A stretch of DNA of 64,000 nucleotides. It comes from Gammaproteobacteria bacterium. Its GTDB lineage: Bacteria > Pseudomonadota > Gammaproteobacteria > Ga0077536. Within the stretch, counting starts at the first letter, position 1, and the number at the start of each line of letters is the position of its first letter. Below the pieces are notes generated by a model. The model had not been told where the DNA came from. It saw only the letters and a program-made list of their open reading frames with translations, and ran no database searches. Positions 17,156-27,939 of the stretch are shown here, one piece after another. Made by a program: the position numbers and the translations under genes. The DNA lies in the NCBI GenBank assembly GCA_020849475.1, contig JADLGE010000088.1:17703-81702 (forward strand), given 5' to 3'.

Positions 17156-19095
17156 GCGCCTCGCGCAGCGCTGACGCCGGGGCGCCTGCCGCCAGCAGCG
17201 CCATGCTGCTCGGCGTAGGCGGTCCGTTCGAGCGCGAGCTCGACGGTTTTCAGCCACGCGAAGTCCAGCAGGAAATGGCGAGCGTGGTTGCCACCACCCT
17301 GCAACGCCAGGAAGTGCTGGTGTGTGAGGCGGGCACCGGCACCGGCAAGACTTTCGCCTACCTCGTGCCGGTCCTGACGTCGGGCTTGAAGACCATCATC
17401 TCGACCGCCACCAAGACTCTGCAGGACCAGCTCTTCCACCGCGACCTGCCGATAGTGTGCCGGGCGCTCGGCACCGACTGCGATATCGCGTTGTTGAAGG
17501 GCCGCCAGAACTACGTGTGCCTGTACCGCCTGGAACGCGCCGCCGTCAGCGCCGAAGTCGAGCAGCGCCGGCTGCCGCTGTTGGCGGCCATGCAGCGCTG
17601 GGCCGAGAGCAGTGACAGTGGCGATCTCGAAGAAGTACGGCTCCTGGACGATGACCCGGCGCTGCGCGGCGTGGTGACCTCGACCACTGACAATTGTCTC
17701 GGCCAGGACTGCCCGCGCTACGACGAGTGCTTCGTGGTCAAGGCGCGGCGCGCGGCGGCGGCGGCCGACGTGGTGGTGGTCAATCATCACCTCTTGTTCG
17801 CCGATCTCATGCTGCGCGAAACCGGCTTCGCCGAACTGCTGCCCAACGCCGACGCCATCATCCTCGACGAAGCGCACAAGGTGCCGGAAATCGCCTCGAC
17901 GTTCTTCAGCCACAGCCTGTCCGCGCAACAGCTCGTGAGTCTGAATCGGGACATCCGCGTCGGCGCCGACGACGAGGCGCCAGACATGCCGGCGCTGAAA
18001 GCGGCGCTGGCCAATCTTGATTTGGCGGTGGCGATGCTGCGGCAGGTGCTCGGCAGCCAGGCGCGCCGCGTCGACTGGGCGAGCCTGCGCGACTCGCGGG
18101 CGGTGGCCGATGCCACGCAGGATTTCGGCCGTGCCCTGCTGGAGCTCGACGAGACGCTGGAACTCGCCGCCGCGCGCGGCAATCTGCTGGCTAACTGCAG
18201 CGAGCGGCTGGCGGCGTTGCGCCTGCGCTGGGAAGGCTTCAGCGCCACGGCGGACGAAGAACGGGTGCGCTGGGTCGATGTCAGCCAGCGCAATTTCACG
18301 TTTTACGACACGCCGGTGTCGGTGGCCTCGGAATTCGCCGGCCACCTCGCCAGTTCGCAGGCGGCCTGGATCATGACCTCGGCGACCTTGGCAGTGGAAG
18401 GGCGATTCGATCATTTTCTGAGTGCGCTCGGCATCAGCGCCGCGCGCCAGGAGCTGTGGGCGAGCCCCTTCGACTACGCTCGCCAGTCGCTGCTTTACAT
18501 CCCGCCGCTGAAACGCGAACCGCGTGAGACGGACTTCGAACGCGAGCTGGTCGATGCCGCCCTGCCGGTGCTGCGCGCAAGCCGCGGCCGTGCGTTCTTT
18601 CTGTTCACCAGTTATCGGTCGCTCGATCTCTGCGCGGCGATGCTGCGCGAAGAGCTCGATTACCCGCTCCTGATCCAGGGCGAAGCGCCGCGCAGTGAAC
18701 TGCTGCGGCGTTTTCAGACCACCGATACCGGCGTGCTGCTCGGCACCGCGACGTTCTGGGAAGGCGTCGACGTGCGCGGCGAGCGTTTGTCCCTGGTCAT
18801 CATCGACAAGCTGCCTTTCGGCGTGCCGGACGACCCGGTGGCGCGCGCGCGCAGCGCCGCCATCGCCGCCGCCGGCGACAACCCCTTCAAGCGCCTGACC
18901 CTGCCGGACGCCATCACCACCCTCAAGCAGGGCGCGGGGCGTCTCATCCGCGACGTCGCCGATCATGGTGTGTTGATGATTGGCGACGTGCGCCTCAAGC
19001 GCAAATCCTATGGCCGCGCCTTTCTCAATTCGTTGCCACCGATGCCGGTCACCCAGCAGCTGGAAGACGTCGAAGCGTTTTTCCACGGCCGCTGA
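17152..19095 (+). CDS. yoaA: ATP-dependent DNA helicase, YoaA/DinG (XPD-like) family
   Basis: 647 residues. Walker A EAGTGTGKT, a DEAH box (IILDEAHKVPEIA) and four cysteines between them (YVCLYR, then NCLGQDCPRYDECF) that bind the [4Fe-4S] cluster of XPD-like helicases. C-terminal motifs include TATFWEGVDVRGE and QGAGRLIRD. E. coli YoaA partners the polymerase clamp-loader subunit HolC in repairing stalled forks. The TTG at 17152 overlaps the preceding stop (TTGA); an ATG at 17203 is an alternative that would give 630 residues. A 720-residue antisense frame is non-coding in appearance. Confidence 0.92.
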   Translation: MSASRSADAGAPAASSAMLLGVGGPFERELDGFQPREVQQEMASVVATTLQRQEVLVCEAGTGTGKTFAYLVPVLTSGLKTIISTATKTLQDQLFHRDLPIVCRALGTDCDIALLKGRQNYVCLYRLERAAVSAEVEQRRLPLLAAMQRWAESSDSGDLEEVRLLDDDPALRGVVTSTTDNCLGQDCPRYDECFVVKARRAAAAADVVVVNHHLLFADLMLRETGFAELLPNADAIILDEAHKVPEIASTFFSHSLSAQQLVSLNRDIRVGADDEAPDMPALKAALANLDLAVAMLRQVLGSQARRVDWASLRDSRAVADATQDFGRALLELDETLELAAARGNLLANCSERLAALRLRWEGFSATADEERVRWVDVSQRNFTFYDTPVSVASEFAGHLASSQAAWIMTSATLAVEGRFDHFLSALGISAARQELWASPFDYARQSLLYIPPLKREPRETDFERELVDAALPVLRASRGRAFFLFTSYRSLDLCAAMLREELDYPLLIQGEAPRSELLRRFQTTDTGVLLGTATFWEGVDVRGERLSLVIIDKLPFGVPDDPVARARSAAIAAAGDNPFKRLTLPDAITTLKQGAGRLIRDVADHGVLMIGDVRLKRKSYGRAFLNSLPPMPVTQQLEDVEAFFHGR

Positions 19096-19121
19096 GCGCT
19101 GGCGACGCGGCGCGCTGCCGC

Positions 19122-19127
19122 TATACT
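19122..19127 (+). promoter_or_regulatory. Possible -10 element of the dUTPase promoter
   Basis: TATACT lies 31 bases before the dUTPase ATG in the short gap after the helicase gene. No clear -35 is seen. Confidence 0.35.
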
Positions 19128-19157
19128 CGCCGCCTTGTCCGGCCGTGAGAATTCCGC

Positions 19158-19811
19158 ATGCAACAACGCGAAGCAATGATCGAGAAGACGCGCGTCATGC
19201 TCGCCATGCAGAACGACATGAACAGCCATGTCGACGCCGACTGGCTGGAGCGCGAGCGCGAGTGGTATCGCGCCATCTGGATTGAATGCGCCGAGTTGAT
19301 GGAGCACTACGGCGGCTGGAAATGGTGGAAGCACTCGGCCCCGGATTTCCCGCAGGTGGTGCTGGAAATCGTCGACATCTGGCATTTCGGCTTGAGCCTG
19401 CGCATCGATGCCAGCGCCGACTACCACCGCATCGCCAGCGAAATCATCGACGACTGGTACGGCGCGCCGGCGCCGCTGCCCTTCTTGGAGGAAGTCGAAC
19501 GCTTGGCCTTCGCCGCGGTCGGCGAACGGCGCTTCGCGGTCGGCTCGGTGCGCAATCTCATGGCCGCCTGCGAGCGCGACTTCGACGATCTTTATCGCAG
19601 CTACGTGGCCAAGAACGTGCTTAACATGTTCCGCCAGGATCATGGCTACAAGCGCGGCGATTACATCAAGGTCTGGAATGGCCAGGAAGACAACGAAGTA
19701 CTGGCCGAACTCATCACCACGCTCGACAGCTCAAAGCCTGGCTTCCGCGATGCGGTGTACCAGGCCTTGAGTGAGCGGTATGCACAGGTTGCGGGAACCG
19801 CACGGACCTGA
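19158..19811 (+). CDS. Dimeric all-alpha dUTP diphosphatase
   Basis: 217 residues of the dUTPase_2 (PF08761) / MazG-like all-alpha superfamily, not the trimeric Dut. Metal-binding glutamates appear in IECAELMEHYGGWKWWK and VVLEIVDIWHF. VAKNVLNMFRQDHGYKRGDY with the later NGQEDNEVL are family signatures. It hydrolyses dUTP (and probably dUDP) to dUMP, keeping uracil out of DNA. Single gene with its own promoter-like -10; it ends convergent with trxB across a REP-like palindrome. Confidence 0.92.
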   Translation: MQQREAMIEKTRVMLAMQNDMNSHVDADWLEREREWYRAIWIECAELMEHYGGWKWWKHSAPDFPQVVLEIVDIWHFGLSLRIDASADYHRIASEIIDDWYGAPAPLPFLEEVERLAFAAVGERRFAVGSVRNLMAACERDFDDLYRSYVAKNVLNMFRQDHGYKRGDYIKVWNGQEDNEVLAELITTLDSSKPGFRDAVYQALSERYAQVAGTART

Positions 19812-19817
19812 ATTCTT

Positions 19818-19849
19818 CCTGTAGGTGCGAATGAATTCGCAGCTACAGG
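19818..19849. repeat. REP-like palindrome, family A copy 1
   Basis: CCTGTAG, then GTGCGAATGAATTCGCAG, then CTACAGG form a long imperfect palindrome between the convergent ends of the dUTPase gene and trxB. Related copies lie at 21923, 34372 and 34449. It may also act as a terminator. Confidence 0.8.
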
Positions 19850-19856
19850 CGTGCGG

Positions 19857-20855
<999 letters not shown>

Positions 20856-20896
20856 TTATACTCGCGCGTCCTCCCATCAAGCGACGAGCATCCGCC

Positions 20897-21910
20897 ATGA
20901 GCCAAGTCCCCGTTCTTCCTGTCGACATGCAGGCCGTCAGCGTCGCGCAACCCGGCGGGCCCGAAGTGCTGACGCCGGTGCGCATGCCCTTGCCGACGCT
21001 GCGCGCCAGCGAAGTGTTGATTGAAGTGCACGCCGCCGGCGTCAATCGACCCGACTGCCTGCAGCGCGCCGGCCACTACCCGGTGCCAAGCGATGCCAGT
21101 CCCTTGCCGGGGCTCGAAGTGGCCGGCGTGGTGGTCCAACGCGGCGCCGAAGTCACGCGCTGGCAGTTGGGTGACCGCGTCGTGGCGCTGACCCACGGCG
21201 GTGGCTATGCCGAATACTGCGCAGCCAATGCCGGCCACTGCCTGCCGTGGCCGGCCGGCCTCGATGCCGCCGCCGCCGCGACCCTGCCCGAGACCCTCTT
21301 CACCGTGCACCACAATCTCATCGAGCGCGCACGCCTGGCGCGTGGCGAAACCGTGCTCATCCACGGCGGCAGCAGCGGCATCGGCACCACCGCCATCCAG
21401 GTCGCCAAGGCCTGGGGGGCAACGGTCATCACCACCGCCGGCTCGCAGGAGAAAGTCGATTACTGCCTGCGCATGGGCGCCGACCACGCCATCAATTACC
21501 GCGAAGGGGACTGGGAAGCGACCGTCAAGGAATTGACCAAGCCGCGCGGCGTGGACGTGGTGCTGGACATGGTGGCCGGCCCCTATGTGATGAAGAACCT
21601 GCGCCTGCTCGGCAACGACGGCCGTTACGCCATGATTGCTTTCCTGATGGGCGCGACCACCGAGGTCAATTTCGCCTACCTGTTGCCCAAGCGCCTGACC
21701 ATCACCGGCTCGACCTTGCGTCCGCAGCCGGTAGAGCGCAAAGCGGCAATTGCGCGCGCCGTCGAGCAGGATTTCTGGCCGCTGCTCGCGAGCGGCAAGC
21801 TCAGCACCCACATCCACGCCCATTTCGCGCTGACCGGCGCCGCCGATGCCCACCGCATGATGGAGGCGAGCGATCACATGGGCAAGCTGGTGCTGGATGT
21901 GAAAAACTGA
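20897..21910 (+). CDS. NAD(P)H:quinone oxidoreductase, PIG3/Qor-type zinc-free MDR family
   Basis: 337 residues. N-terminal GroES-like fold (VNRPDCLQRAGHYPVP, LPGLEVAGVVV) and Rossmann domain with VLIHGGSSGIGTTAIQ and a later VLDMVAGPYVM; no zinc-binding cysteines. The sequence follows the PIG3/TP53I3 subgroup, which reduces small quinones with NADPH. A TATACT lies at 20857-20862, 35 bases before the ATG. It is transcribed away from trxB, and a REP-like element follows before the efflux operon. Confidence 0.9.
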   Translation: MSQVPVLPVDMQAVSVAQPGGPEVLTPVRMPLPTLRASEVLIEVHAAGVNRPDCLQRAGHYPVPSDASPLPGLEVAGVVVQRGAEVTRWQLGDRVVALTHGGGYAEYCAANAGHCLPWPAGLDAAAAATLPETLFTVHHNLIERARLARGETVLIHGGSSGIGTTAIQVAKAWGATVITTAGSQEKVDYCLRMGADHAINYREGDWEATVKELTKPRGVDVVLDMVAGPYVMKNLRLLGNDGRYAMIAFLMGATTEVNFAYLLPKRLTITGSTLRPQPVERKAAIARAVEQDFWPLLASGKLSTHIHAHFALTGAADAHRMMEASDHMGKLVLDVKN

Positions 21911-21922
21911 CGCAGCCCTCAC

Positions 21923-21950
21923 TGTAGGTGCGAACGAATTCGCACCTGCG
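21923..21950. repeat. REP-like palindrome, family A copy 2
   Basis: TGTAGGTGCGAACGAATTCG followed by CACCTGCG, an imperfect palindrome just after the quinone oxidoreductase stop. The remaining 108 bases to the efflux operon show no clear operator. Confidence 0.8.
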
Positions 21951-22058
21951 GGACAACCTGTCAGCCTGCGCCTACATCCCATAGCAAATTCGAGGGTATG
22001 TTTAGCCGCCGTTGGCCAATATCATAGGGCGACTTGGTTTCTAGTCCGGATTGCCTCG

Positions 22059-23228
22059 ATGCTGCCATTCCTGCGCCGCGTGACCGCCGCGGCCCCGCTG
22101 TCTTGTGCTCTGCTGTTGTCCGCCTGTCAGCCGCCTGCGCCACCACCCGCCGCCGGCGCCGGCGGTGCGCCGCCGGTGAGCGTGGCGGCGGCCTTGACCC
22201 AGGATGTGCAGGACGCCGATGAATTCCCCGGGCGCATCGAGGCCATCGACGCGGTCAAGGTGCGCGCACGGGTCAACGGCTATCTCGAAAAAGTGCTGTT
22301 CACCCCAGGCGCCGAGGTCAAGAAGGGCGATGTGCTGTTCGAGATCGACCAGCGCCCGTTCCGCGCCAAGGTCAACGAAGCCGAGGCGGCGCTGGCCGCC
22401 ACGGTGGCGCAGCTCGATCTCGCCAAGCTCGAAGCCACGCGCCAGGAGCAGATGCTGGCCACCCATGCCACCAGTCGCCGCGAATTCGACGCCGCGACAG
22501 CGCTGGTCAAGAGCCTCGAAGCCTCACGCGCGGCCAATCGCGCCACCCTCGCCAATGCGCGGCTCAATCTCGATTTCACGCGCGTGACGGCGCCGATCAG
22601 CGGCCGCGCGGGCAAGGACGAAGTGACGGTCGGTAACCTCGTGCAGGGCGAGAACCCGGATTCGCCGGTGCTGACCACCCTGGCCTCGGTCGACCCGATA
22701 TATGTGTCCTTCGAAGCCGACGAGCGTGCGTTCCTGAAATACATCGCGCCCAATCGCGGCCAACCCCTGCCGGTGCAGGTCGGGCTCATCGACGAAAGCG
22801 GCTTCCCGCACCAGGCCAAACTCGGTTTCGTCGACAACAACGTCGACGCCAGCAGCGGCACGGTGCGCATGCGCGCGCTGCTCGACAATGCCGAGCGGCG
22901 CTTCACACCGGGCCTGTTTGCGCGTGTGCGCCTCGAAGCCGCCACCGGCGCGCGGCGCGTGGTGCTGGTCGCGGACCGCGCCATCGGCACCGACCAGAGC
23001 AAGCGTTTCGTGCTGGTGGTGGGTAGCGACAACACCGCTGTCTATCGAGAGGTACATATCGGGCGCAAGGTCGGCGCGCTGCGCATCGTCGAAAGCGGGC
23101 TCGAGACCGGCGAGCTGGTGGTGGTCAACGGTCTGCAGCGTGTGCGGCCCGGCGCGCCGGTCACGCCGACCACGGTGCCGATGGAGGAGACGGCCGGCAA
23201 GCCGGCTTCGGCGCCCACGGGGTCTTGA
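22059..23228 (+). CDS. RND efflux periplasmic adaptor (MexE/AcrA family lipoprotein)
   Basis: 389 residues. Lipoprotein signal peptide with LLSAC, then a proline/glycine-rich linker. Membrane-fusion layout: barrel and lipoyl halves (VRARVNGYLEKVLFTPGAEV with KKGDVLFEID), an alpha-helical hairpin with coiled-coil pattern (about residues 105-165), then PISGRAGKDEVTVGNLV. Links the inner-membrane pump to the outer-membrane channel. First gene of a three-gene operon; it ends 4 bases before the permease start. No regulator gene is adjacent. Confidence 0.93.
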   Translation: MLPFLRRVTAAAPLSCALLLSACQPPAPPPAAGAGGAPPVSVAAALTQDVQDADEFPGRIEAIDAVKVRARVNGYLEKVLFTPGAEVKKGDVLFEIDQRPFRAKVNEAEAALAATVAQLDLAKLEATRQEQMLATHATSRREFDAATALVKSLEASRAANRATLANARLNLDFTRVTAPISGRAGKDEVTVGNLVQGENPDSPVLTTLASVDPIYVSFEADERAFLKYIAPNRGQPLPVQVGLIDESGFPHQAKLGFVDNNVDASSGTVRMRALLDNAERRFTPGLFARVRLEAATGARRVVLVADRAIGTDQSKRFVLVVGSDNTAVYREVHIGRKVGALRIVESGLETGELVVVNGLQRVRPGAPVTPTTVPMEETAGKPASAPTGS

Positions 23229-23232
23229 GCGC

Positions 23233-26200
23233 ATGAATGTCTCGCGCGCGTTCATCGATCGCCCGATTCTGGCGGGCGTCTTGTCGGTGCTGGTGTTCGT
23301 CGCCGGCCTGATTTCGATTTTCTTCCTGCCGGTGTCGGAATATCCGAATGTGGTGCCGCCATCGGTGATGGTGAGTGCGGTGTATCCCGGCGCCAATCCC
23401 CGCGTCATCGCCGAGACCGTCGCCGCGCCGCTCGAAGAGCAGATCAACGGCGTGCCGAACATGCTCTACATGTCGTCGATGGCGACCGCCGACGGCTCGT
23501 TGCAGGTGCGCGTGACGTTCAAGGTCGGCACCGATCCGGATCTCGCCGAGAACCAGGTGCAGAACCGCGTGCAGCGCGCGCTGCCGCGCCTGCCCAATGA
23601 AGTGCGGCAGATAGGCGTCACCACCCAGAAGCAGTCACCGAACCTGACCATGGTCGTGAACCTGGTCTCGACTGACGGCAAGTACGACGAGCTTTACCTG
23701 CGCAATTACGGCGTGTTGAATCTCAAGGACGACTTCCGCCGCCTGCCGGGCATGGGCGAGGTGTTCGTGTTCGGCGCTGGCGATTACGCGATGCGCATCT
23801 GGCTCGACCCGCACAAGCTTGCCGCGCGCAACCTCACCGCCGCCGACGTGGTGGCGGCCATCCGCGAGCAGAACCAGCAGGTCGCGGCCGGCGTGGTCGG
23901 TGCGCCGCCGGTCACCGAGAACACCGAGTTCCAGCTGTCGGTCAACACCCTGGGACGCTTGTCGACGGTCGAGGAATTCGGCGACATCATCGTCGCCATC
24001 GCGCCCGACGGCGGCACCTTGCGCCTGCGCGACGTCGCGCGCGTCGAACTCGGCGCCGGCGAGTATTCGCTGCGCAGCCGCGCCAACAACCAGCCGTCGG
24101 TCGCCATCGCGGTGTTCCAGGCGCCGGGCTCGAACGCCATCGCGCTGTCGAACTCGGTGCGCAAGCTCATGGCCAATGCCAAGCCCGGCTTCCCGAGCGG
24201 CGTGGATTACCAGATCGTCTACGACCCGACGCGTTTCGTGCAGCAGTCCATCGAGGCGGTGGTCAAGACCCTGCTCGAAGCGGTGCTGATGGTGCTGATA
24301 GTCGTGATCCTGTTCCTGAAGACCTGGCGCGCGTCGATCATTCCCCTGATCGCGGTGCCGGTCTCGATCATCGGCACCTTCGCGGTGATGCTGCTGGCGG
24401 GCTTTTCCATCAACACCCTGACGCTGTTCGGCCTGGTGCTGTCCATCGGCATCGTGGTCGACGACGCCATCGTGGTGGTGGAGAACGTCGAGCGCAATAT
24501 CGAACTCGGGCTGGATGCCAAGGCCGCCACCCATCGCGCCATGGACGAGGTCAGTGGCCCGATCATTACCATCGCACTGACCTTGTGCGCGGTGTTCGTG
24601 CCGATTGCCTTCATCAGTGGCCTGACCGGGCAGTTCTATCGCCAGTTTGCCCTCACCATCGCCATCTCGACGGTGATCTCGGCGTTCAATTCCCTGACCC
24701 TGTCGCCGGCGCTCGCCGCCACCCTGCTGCGCGCTCACAACGCGCCGCGCGACGGTGTGACGCGCGTGCTGGACGCCACTTTCGGCTGGTTGTTCCGTGG
24801 CTTTGACCGGCTCTTCCATCACGCCGCACGCGGCTATGTGCGCGGCGTGCGCGGCGTGGTGCGGGTGAAATACCTGGTGCTGCTGGTATACCTCGGCCTG
24901 CTGGGTTTGACCTGGTTCGGCTTTCACCAGATCCCGACCGGCTTCATTCCGACCTCCGACAAGCAATACCTCATCGGCATGGTGCAACTGCCGGACGGCG
25001 CCTCGCTCGACCGCACCGACAAGGTGCTGGCGCGGGTCACTGACATGTCGATGAAGAACGAAGGCCTGAATGCCAACAACGCCTTTCCGGGGCTCTCGAT
25101 CAACGGCTTCACCAACGCGCCCAACGCCGGCCTGGTGTTCTTCAACCTCGCGCCGTTCGAAGAGCGCAAGCGCCCCGATCTCAGCGCCGGCGCCATCGCG
25201 CAGAAGCTCAACCAGCAGCTGGCGGTGATCGAGGACGCCTTCATCGCGGTATTCCCGGCGCCGCCGGTCGACGGTCTCGGCGCCATCGGCGGCTTCAAGC
25301 TCGAGCTCGAAGACCGCGCCGGTCTCGGCGACGAGCAGCTCTACCAGGCGACGCAGGCGGTGCTCATGAAAGCCTGGCAGACGCCGGAGCTGGCGGGCGT
25401 GTTCTCGAGCTTTCAGATCAACGTGCCGCAGCTCTATGTCGACATCGACCGCGCCAAGGCCAAGCGCATGGGCGTCGATTTGAATGACGTGTTCGCGACC
25501 CTGCAGGTCTATCTCGGCTCTTACTACGTCAACGACTTCAACCAGTTCGGCAAGACCTACCGGGTGGTGGTGCAGGCCGACGCGGCCTATCGCGCCAGCG
25601 CCGAAGACATCGCCGCCTTGAAGACCCGCAACAAGGCCGGTGAGATGGTGCCGCTGGCGGCGCTGCTCGACGTCAAGAACAGCTATGGCCCGGATCGGGC
25701 GATGCGCTACAACGCCTTCCCGGCGGCCGACATCAACGGCGCGGCGGCGCCCGGCTACAGTTCGGGCCAGGCGCAGGCGGCGATGGAACGCATCATTCGT
25801 GAAACGGTGCCGCGCGGCATCGGTTTCGAGTGGACCGATTTGACCTACCAGGAGATCCTGGCCGGCAACACCGCGGCGATAGTCTTCCCGCTGTGCGCGC
25901 TGCTGGTGTTCCTGGTGCTGGCCGCGCAGTACGAGAGCTTCAAGCTGCCGCTCGCCATCATTCTGATCGTGCCGATGTGTCTGTTGTTCGCCATCGGTGG
26001 CGTGTGGTTCACCGGCGGCGACCGCAACATCTTCACGCAGATTGCGCTCTTCGTGCTGATGGGGCTGGCCTGCAAGAACGCCATCCTGCTGGTGGAATTC
26101 GCGCGCGAGCACGAATTGAAACGGCCAACCGACGGGCCCTTGAAGGCAGTGCTGGAAGCCTGCCGCATGCGTCTGCGGCCCATCCTCATGACCTCCATCG

Positions 26201-26403
26201 CCTTCATTGCCGGCGTCACGCCGCTGGTGCTGTCTACCGGCGCCGGCGCCGAGATGCGTCGCGCGATGGGCACAGCCGTCGCCTCGGGCATGTTCGGCGT
26301 GACGCTGTTCGGTCTGTTCCTGACGCCCGTTTTCTACGTGCTGCTGCACCGTCAGCCGCCGGCCCGGCCGGACGCGGTGACCGCCGCTTCGGAGAGCGAG
26401 TGA
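23233..26403 (+). CDS. RND multidrug efflux permease (MexF/AcrB, HAE1 family)
   Basis: 1056 residues, full length, 12 transmembrane segments with two large periplasmic loops. The N-terminus is NVSRAFIDRPILAGVLSVLV. The proton-relay Asp pair is in GIVVDDAIVVVENVERN (TM4), and a late GLACKNAILLVEFAREHE corresponds to TM10. PGANPRVIAETVAAPLEEQI is the porter-domain signature. Expected to export hydrophobic drugs, solvents or dyes by proton antiport. ATG 23233 lies just after the adaptor stop; an apparent upstream extension is out of register with the family. Confidence 0.95.
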   Translation: MNVSRAFIDRPILAGVLSVLVFVAGLISIFFLPVSEYPNVVPPSVMVSAVYPGANPRVIAETVAAPLEEQINGVPNMLYMSSMATADGSLQVRVTFKVGTDPDLAENQVQNRVQRALPRLPNEVRQIGVTTQKQSPNLTMVVNLVSTDGKYDELYLRNYGVLNLKDDFRRLPGMGEVFVFGAGDYAMRIWLDPHKLAARNLTAADVVAAIREQNQQVAAGVVGAPPVTENTEFQLSVNTLGRLSTVEEFGDIIVAIAPDGGTLRLRDVARVELGAGEYSLRSRANNQPSVAIAVFQAPGSNAIALSNSVRKLMANAKPGFPSGVDYQIVYDPTRFVQQSIEAVVKTLLEAVLMVLIVVILFLKTWRASIIPLIAVPVSIIGTFAVMLLAGFSINTLTLFGLVLSIGIVVDDAIVVVENVERNIELGLDAKAATHRAMDEVSGPIITIALTLCAVFVPIAFISGLTGQFYRQFALTIAISTVISAFNSLTLSPALAATLLRAHNAPRDGVTRVLDATFGWLFRGFDRLFHHAARGYVRGVRGVVRVKYLVLLVYLGLLGLTWFGFHQIPTGFIPTSDKQYLIGMVQLPDGASLDRTDKVLARVTDMSMKNEGLNANNAFPGLSINGFTNAPNAGLVFFNLAPFEERKRPDLSAGAIAQKLNQQLAVIEDAFIAVFPAPPVDGLGAIGGFKLELEDRAGLGDEQLYQATQAVLMKAWQTPELAGVFSSFQINVPQLYVDIDRAKAKRMGVDLNDVFATLQVYLGSYYVNDFNQFGKTYRVVVQADAAYRASAEDIAALKTRNKAGEMVPLAALLDVKNSYGPDRAMRYNAFPAADINGAAAPGYSSGQAQAAMERIIRETVPRGIGFEWTDLTYQEILAGNTAAIVFPLCALLVFLVLAAQYESFKLPLAIILIVPMCLLFAIGGVWFTGGDRNIFTQIALFVLMGLACKNAILLVEFAREHELKRPTDGPLKAVLEACRMRLRPILMTSIAFIAGVTPLVLSTGAGAEMRRAMGTAVASGMFGVTLFGLFLTPVFYVLLHRQPPARPDAVTAASESE

Positions 26404-27839
26404 TGCGCAGCGTCCTCGCTATCGGCATTGCCCTGTCGCTGTCGGCCTGTTCGCTGGCGCCGGAATTCTCGACGCCCGAAGTCGCTGTGCCTGAGGTCTA
26501 CAAGGAAGCGCCTGCGGCTACACCCGCGGCCGACCCTGGCAACGACGCATGGAAGCCCGCCGAGCCGCGCGACGGCGAGGCGCGCGGTGCGTGGTGGACG
26601 GTTTTCGGCGACCCGCAGCTCGATGAATACGAAACGCGCGCGGCCGGCGCCAACCAGGATCTGGCCGCGGCGCTGGCGCGCCTCGAAGGCAGCCGCGCGC
26701 TGGTGAGGCTCGCGCGCGCCGACCAGTTGCCGCGTCTCGACGCCGCCGCAGGTGCGGCGCGCACCCGCCCGAGCGCCCACCAGCCGGGTAATCCCGTCGC
26801 CGGCAGCAATTCCTATAACAGTTTCCAGTTCGGCCTGAGCGCGCAGTACGAAGTCGATCTTTTCGGTCGCGTGCGTGACAGCGTGCGGGCGGCGCGTGCC
26901 GATGCCGAAGCCGATGAGTCGCTTTACCAGTCCTTGCTGCTGGCGGTCGAGACCGACGTCGCCCAGCGCTATTTCGCGTTGCGCGCGCTCGATGCGGAAC
27001 TCGCGGTGTTGAACGACACGGTCACTACCCGTGAGGCGGAGCTCGCGATATTCGAACAGCGCTTCAAGGCCGGCGACATCGGTGCATTCGACGTCGAGCG
27101 CGCGCGCACCGAACTCGACAGCGCGCGCAGCGAGGTGCAGGCCGTCACGCGGCAGCGCGCCCAGTATGAGCATGCGCTGGCGCTGCTGCTGGGTGAGGCG
27201 CCGGCCAATCTCGATGTCGCGCCCGCGGCGCTCGCGACCCACGTGCCGAATATTCCCGCCGGTCTGCCATCGGCCTTGCTGGAGCGACGCCCGGACATCG
27301 CCGCTGCGCAGCGCCGCATGATTGCGGCCAACGCGCGCATCGGCGTGGCGCGCGCGGCCTTCTATCCAATCCTGAACCTCACCGCCGAAGCGGGCTTCAG
27401 CGCCGATTCGGCCGGCGATTTGTTCAAATGGGCGAGCCGCACCTGGGCGCTCGGGCCGCTGGCCGGGGCCCTGATAGCCGCGCCTTTATTCGACGGTGGC
27501 CGCAACAAGGCCAACCTGGCGGGCGCCGAGGCCAGCCTCGACGCCGAAATCGCGAGCTATCGTCAGACCGTGCTGAACGCGTTTCGCGAGGTCGAGGACG
27601 GTCTCGCCGCGCTGCGCACACTCGAACAGCAGAGTGCTTCGACGGCCTCCGCCGCGCACTCGGCGGCGCGGGCGCTGGAGCTGGCCAATGCGCGTTTCCA
27701 GGCCGGCGCCACCGGCTATCTCGATGTGCTCGACGCGCGCCGCACGCTGATGACGGTGCGCCGTCAGCAGAAGCAGCTGGACGGCGCGCGCGCGACGGCC
27801 GCCGTTGGCTTGGTGAAAGCCCTGGGCGGTGGCTGGTGA
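26403..27839 (+). CDS. Outer-membrane efflux lipoprotein, OprM/NodT family
   Basis: 478 residues. Signal peptide with lipobox LSAC, so Cys18 is expected to be lipidated. Early GAWWTVFGDPQLDEYETRA is the classic NodT-family W..F.DP.L motif, and two TolC repeats with long helices follow (SAQYEVDLFGRVRDSVRAAR; ARFQAGATGYLDVLDARRTL). Forms the trimeric outer-membrane duct of the pump. The ATG shares one base with the permease TGA, so the whole operon is translationally coupled. Confidence 0.95.
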   Translation: MRSVLAIGIALSLSACSLAPEFSTPEVAVPEVYKEAPAATPAADPGNDAWKPAEPRDGEARGAWWTVFGDPQLDEYETRAAGANQDLAAALARLEGSRALVRLARADQLPRLDAAAGAARTRPSAHQPGNPVAGSNSYNSFQFGLSAQYEVDLFGRVRDSVRAARADAEADESLYQSLLLAVETDVAQRYFALRALDAELAVLNDTVTTREAELAIFEQRFKAGDIGAFDVERARTELDSARSEVQAVTRQRAQYEHALALLLGEAPANLDVAPAALATHVPNIPAGLPSALLERRPDIAAAQRRMIAANARIGVARAAFYPILNLTAEAGFSADSAGDLFKWASRTWALGPLAGALIAAPLFDGGRNKANLAGAEASLDAEIASYRQTVLNAFREVEDGLAALRTLEQQSASTASAAHSAARALELANARFQAGATGYLDVLDARRTLMTVRRQQKQLDGARATAAVGLVKALGGGW

Positions 27840-27939
27840 CGACGCGCGCATGAATGCCGAAGTGCCGGCGGCGCCCGCTTTGTGGCAGGCTGGCGGCGAC
27901 TTAAGCTCATCCGCGGGCTTCATCTTCGGCGACTGACCC

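Noticed and set aside
17011..19176. A 721-residue open frame antisense to the YoaA-type helicase
   Set aside because: Same antisense effect; it spans two real genes and shows no domain.
23635..26349. A 904-residue open frame antisense to the RND permease
   Set aside because: It lies entirely opposite a full-length, motif-complete MexF-type gene; the translation is compositionally odd (very rich in His, Arg, Gln, Asp) with no family signature. Long antisense frames are expected in GC-rich codon usage.
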